Source: JAFGBN01 sp964394145 (GTDB lineage Bacteria > Chloroflexota > Dehalococcoidia > GIF9 > AB-539-J10). Taken from it: a DNA stretch of 64,000 nt. The position numbers and the translations under genes were made by a program. The notes below the pieces were generated by a model. That model did no database searches. It was given only the letters and a program-made list of their open reading frames with translations, and had not been told where the DNA came from. How positions within the stretch are numbered: the first letter of the stretch is position 1; each line of letters opens with the position of its first letter. This document shows, piece after piece, positions 62,933-64,000 of the stretch. Location of the stretch: positions 136,937 through 200,936 of the forward strand of contig CAYMVL010000025.1 in NCBI GenBank assembly GCA_964394145.1. Reading direction: 5' to 3'.

Positions 62933-63293
62933 AGGCAGACTCTAGCTTTCCCTGAGCACCCTGACTTACGAGCTGAGTCCTCCTACTCGCTGTTGCTTCT
63001 ACCCGAATTCAGTCTCGGAGTACTCGCACCAATAAAGTATAACTGGCGGCAGATACGGTTTATGTCAACTCGAAGACTTGACATGCGCTGAAACGCAGAA
63101 TACCATTTAGGCGAACGCGCGCCATCGCATAACTCAATGGTGCAATGATGGGTGTCATCTACAAAGGAGTCGCAGCTTTCGTCTTGCGCCATCTGGCAGC
63201 CATAGCGCCGCAAGCAGCACTTCCACTAACATCTCATCCAGAAACAAGAACAGAGTAGTAGGTACCAAGGAAATTAATATTGAGGAGGATATT
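62933..63293. other. intergenic region before the nitroreductase gene
   Basis: About 360 bases with no supported gene. The right end carries the GAGGAGG ribosome site at about 63281-63287. A repeated word GTCAACTCGAAGACTTGACATG (about 63062-63090) may hold a promoter, but I could not place its elements. Confidence 0.35.
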
Positions 63294-63986
63294 ATGGAAA
63301 ATATTGAAGCAATTCGCACGCGGAGAAGTGTCCGCAGTTTTAAACCGGTCCCCATACCGAAGAAGCTATTAGAGGAACTATTAGACACCTCCCGCTGGTC
63401 ACCCTCGTCAAGGAACACGCAACCCTGGGAGTTTGTCATACTGGGAGGCAAAGTACTGGAGGAAATTAAGGCGCGCATTGAAGACAGAGCAAAATCAGAA
63501 TGGGATACTTCCAGACTAGCATACAGGGCGATCTCCCCTGACGTTCCACAACCTGAGTTGACTGGCCCTTACCTCAAGCGAGCAGGAGACCTGCGAGACT
63601 CTATTGACATCCACCAGTTTCCGCCAGGTACAGAGGACATAGATAAGAAACGCTTTGCCTATCTGCTTTCCGGGACCCGATTCTTCGATGCACCTAATGC
63701 AATTATTGTCTATATAGACAAGTCGCTCTATCCGAAAGCACTATTTGATGCCGGCATGATAACACAAACCATCTGCTTGGCCGCCTTGAGCTATGGTCTT
63801 GGTACCTGTACTATGACAACGCCAGTAAACTGGGCTGATGTCGTGAGAGAAGCGCTGGGAATTGCCGACTCCAAAATCATCGTGACAGCGATAGCTATTG
63901 GCTATCCTAAAACCGAAGCCCTGCTCAATACTTTCAAACGTAGTCGCGAATCACTCGATGCTTTCGTCCAGTGGCAAGGCTTTTGA
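63294..63986 (+). CDS. nitroreductase-family FMN protein
   Basis: 230-aa flavin oxidoreductase. The FMN phosphate site reads RTRRSVRSFKPVPIP near residue 9, with WSPSSRNTQPWEF as the classical second motif, and a C-terminal GYPKTEA loop. Metal-free NAD(P)H-dependent reduction of nitro- or quinone-like substrates is usual for the family; physiological substrates are unknown. ATG with GAGGAGG six bases upstream. It ends 14 bases from the window edge, and no partner is visible. Confidence 0.9.
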   Translation: MENIEAIRTRRSVRSFKPVPIPKKLLEELLDTSRWSPSSRNTQPWEFVILGGKVLEEIKARIEDRAKSEWDTSRLAYRAISPDVPQPELTGPYLKRAGDLRDSIDIHQFPPGTEDIDKKRFAYLLSGTRFFDAPNAIIVYIDKSLYPKALFDAGMITQTICLAALSYGLGTCTMTTPVNWADVVREALGIADSKIIVTAIAIGYPKTEALLNTFKRSRESLDAFVQWQGF

Positions 63987-64000
63987 GAAAGATAGCCCAG

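Noticed and set aside
1..64000. CRISPR arrays, insertion sequences, integrase or prophage genes
   Set aside because: No regular direct repeats, transposase motifs or phage structural proteins were seen on either strand.

Overview
The window reads as a bacterial chromosome segment of about 47% G+C by eye. It is dense with housekeeping genes: topA, EF-P, ClpP, trigger factor, five aminoacyl-tRNA synthetases, the shikimate pathway, the rpsB and infC-rplT clusters, MEP isoprenoid genes, LepA and HemW. The mix of bacterial core genes, archaeal-like sugar enzymes (PGI/PMI, TreT), a fused aroKB and an EF-P without the usual tip lysine suggests a Chloroflexota bacterium, probably near Dehalococcoidia. 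This taxonomic placement is inference from gene content and order, not from a database comparison.

Layout. 1-6.7 kb (+): topA (5' end outside the window), aroQ, a Xaa-Pro peptidase, efp, a PHP protein, a formyltransferase-like protein and a HAD-like protein, tightly packed with several overlapping stops and starts. 6.7-20.7 kb (-): a 54-residue membrane protein coupled to clpP, tig, aspS, aroKB, aroC, aroE, ruvX, alaS, mscS, holA and a winged-helix protein. 21-28.6 kb: ychF (+), otsAB (-), and a + operon of PGI/PMI, a sugar-nucleotidyltransferase and TreT. The window therefore holds two routes to trehalose. 28.6-30.3 kb: gene-poor, with small ORFs, a small membrane protein and a long hairpin. 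30.3-39 kb (+): rpsB-tsf-frr-cdsA-dxr-rseP-ispG-DUF4389-proS. 39.3-45.8 kb (-): thrS-infC-rpmI-rplT-pheS-pheT. 45.8-47.4 kb: tRNA-Val(GAC), two small uncharacterised genes and a GNAT. 47.6-52.1 kb (-): a molybdate/tungstate ABC operon headed by a GntR-PBP fusion regulator and containing a TrmO/TsaA-family gene. 52.5-53.2 kb (+): two small zinc-binding proteins and tRNA-Arg(TCT). 53.2-58.2 kb: the accessory part, with decayed sequence, an HPP gene carrying two in-frame TAG codons, a trigger-factor-like lipoprotein, and a coupled pair of a repeat protein and a lipoprotein. 58.2-64 kb: hemW, lepA, an MFS permease and a nitroreductase.

Most interesting: the repeat-protein/lipoprotein pair (56.1-57.7 kb), the amber-interrupted HPP gene, the extracytoplasmic trigger-factor homologue, the Mo/W operon with its one-component sensor, the small membrane protein welded to clpP, and three genes (infC, an MFS gene, a 60-residue ORF) where the only well-placed start codon is AUA or AUC. 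No CRISPR array, insertion sequence, integrase or phage module was seen.
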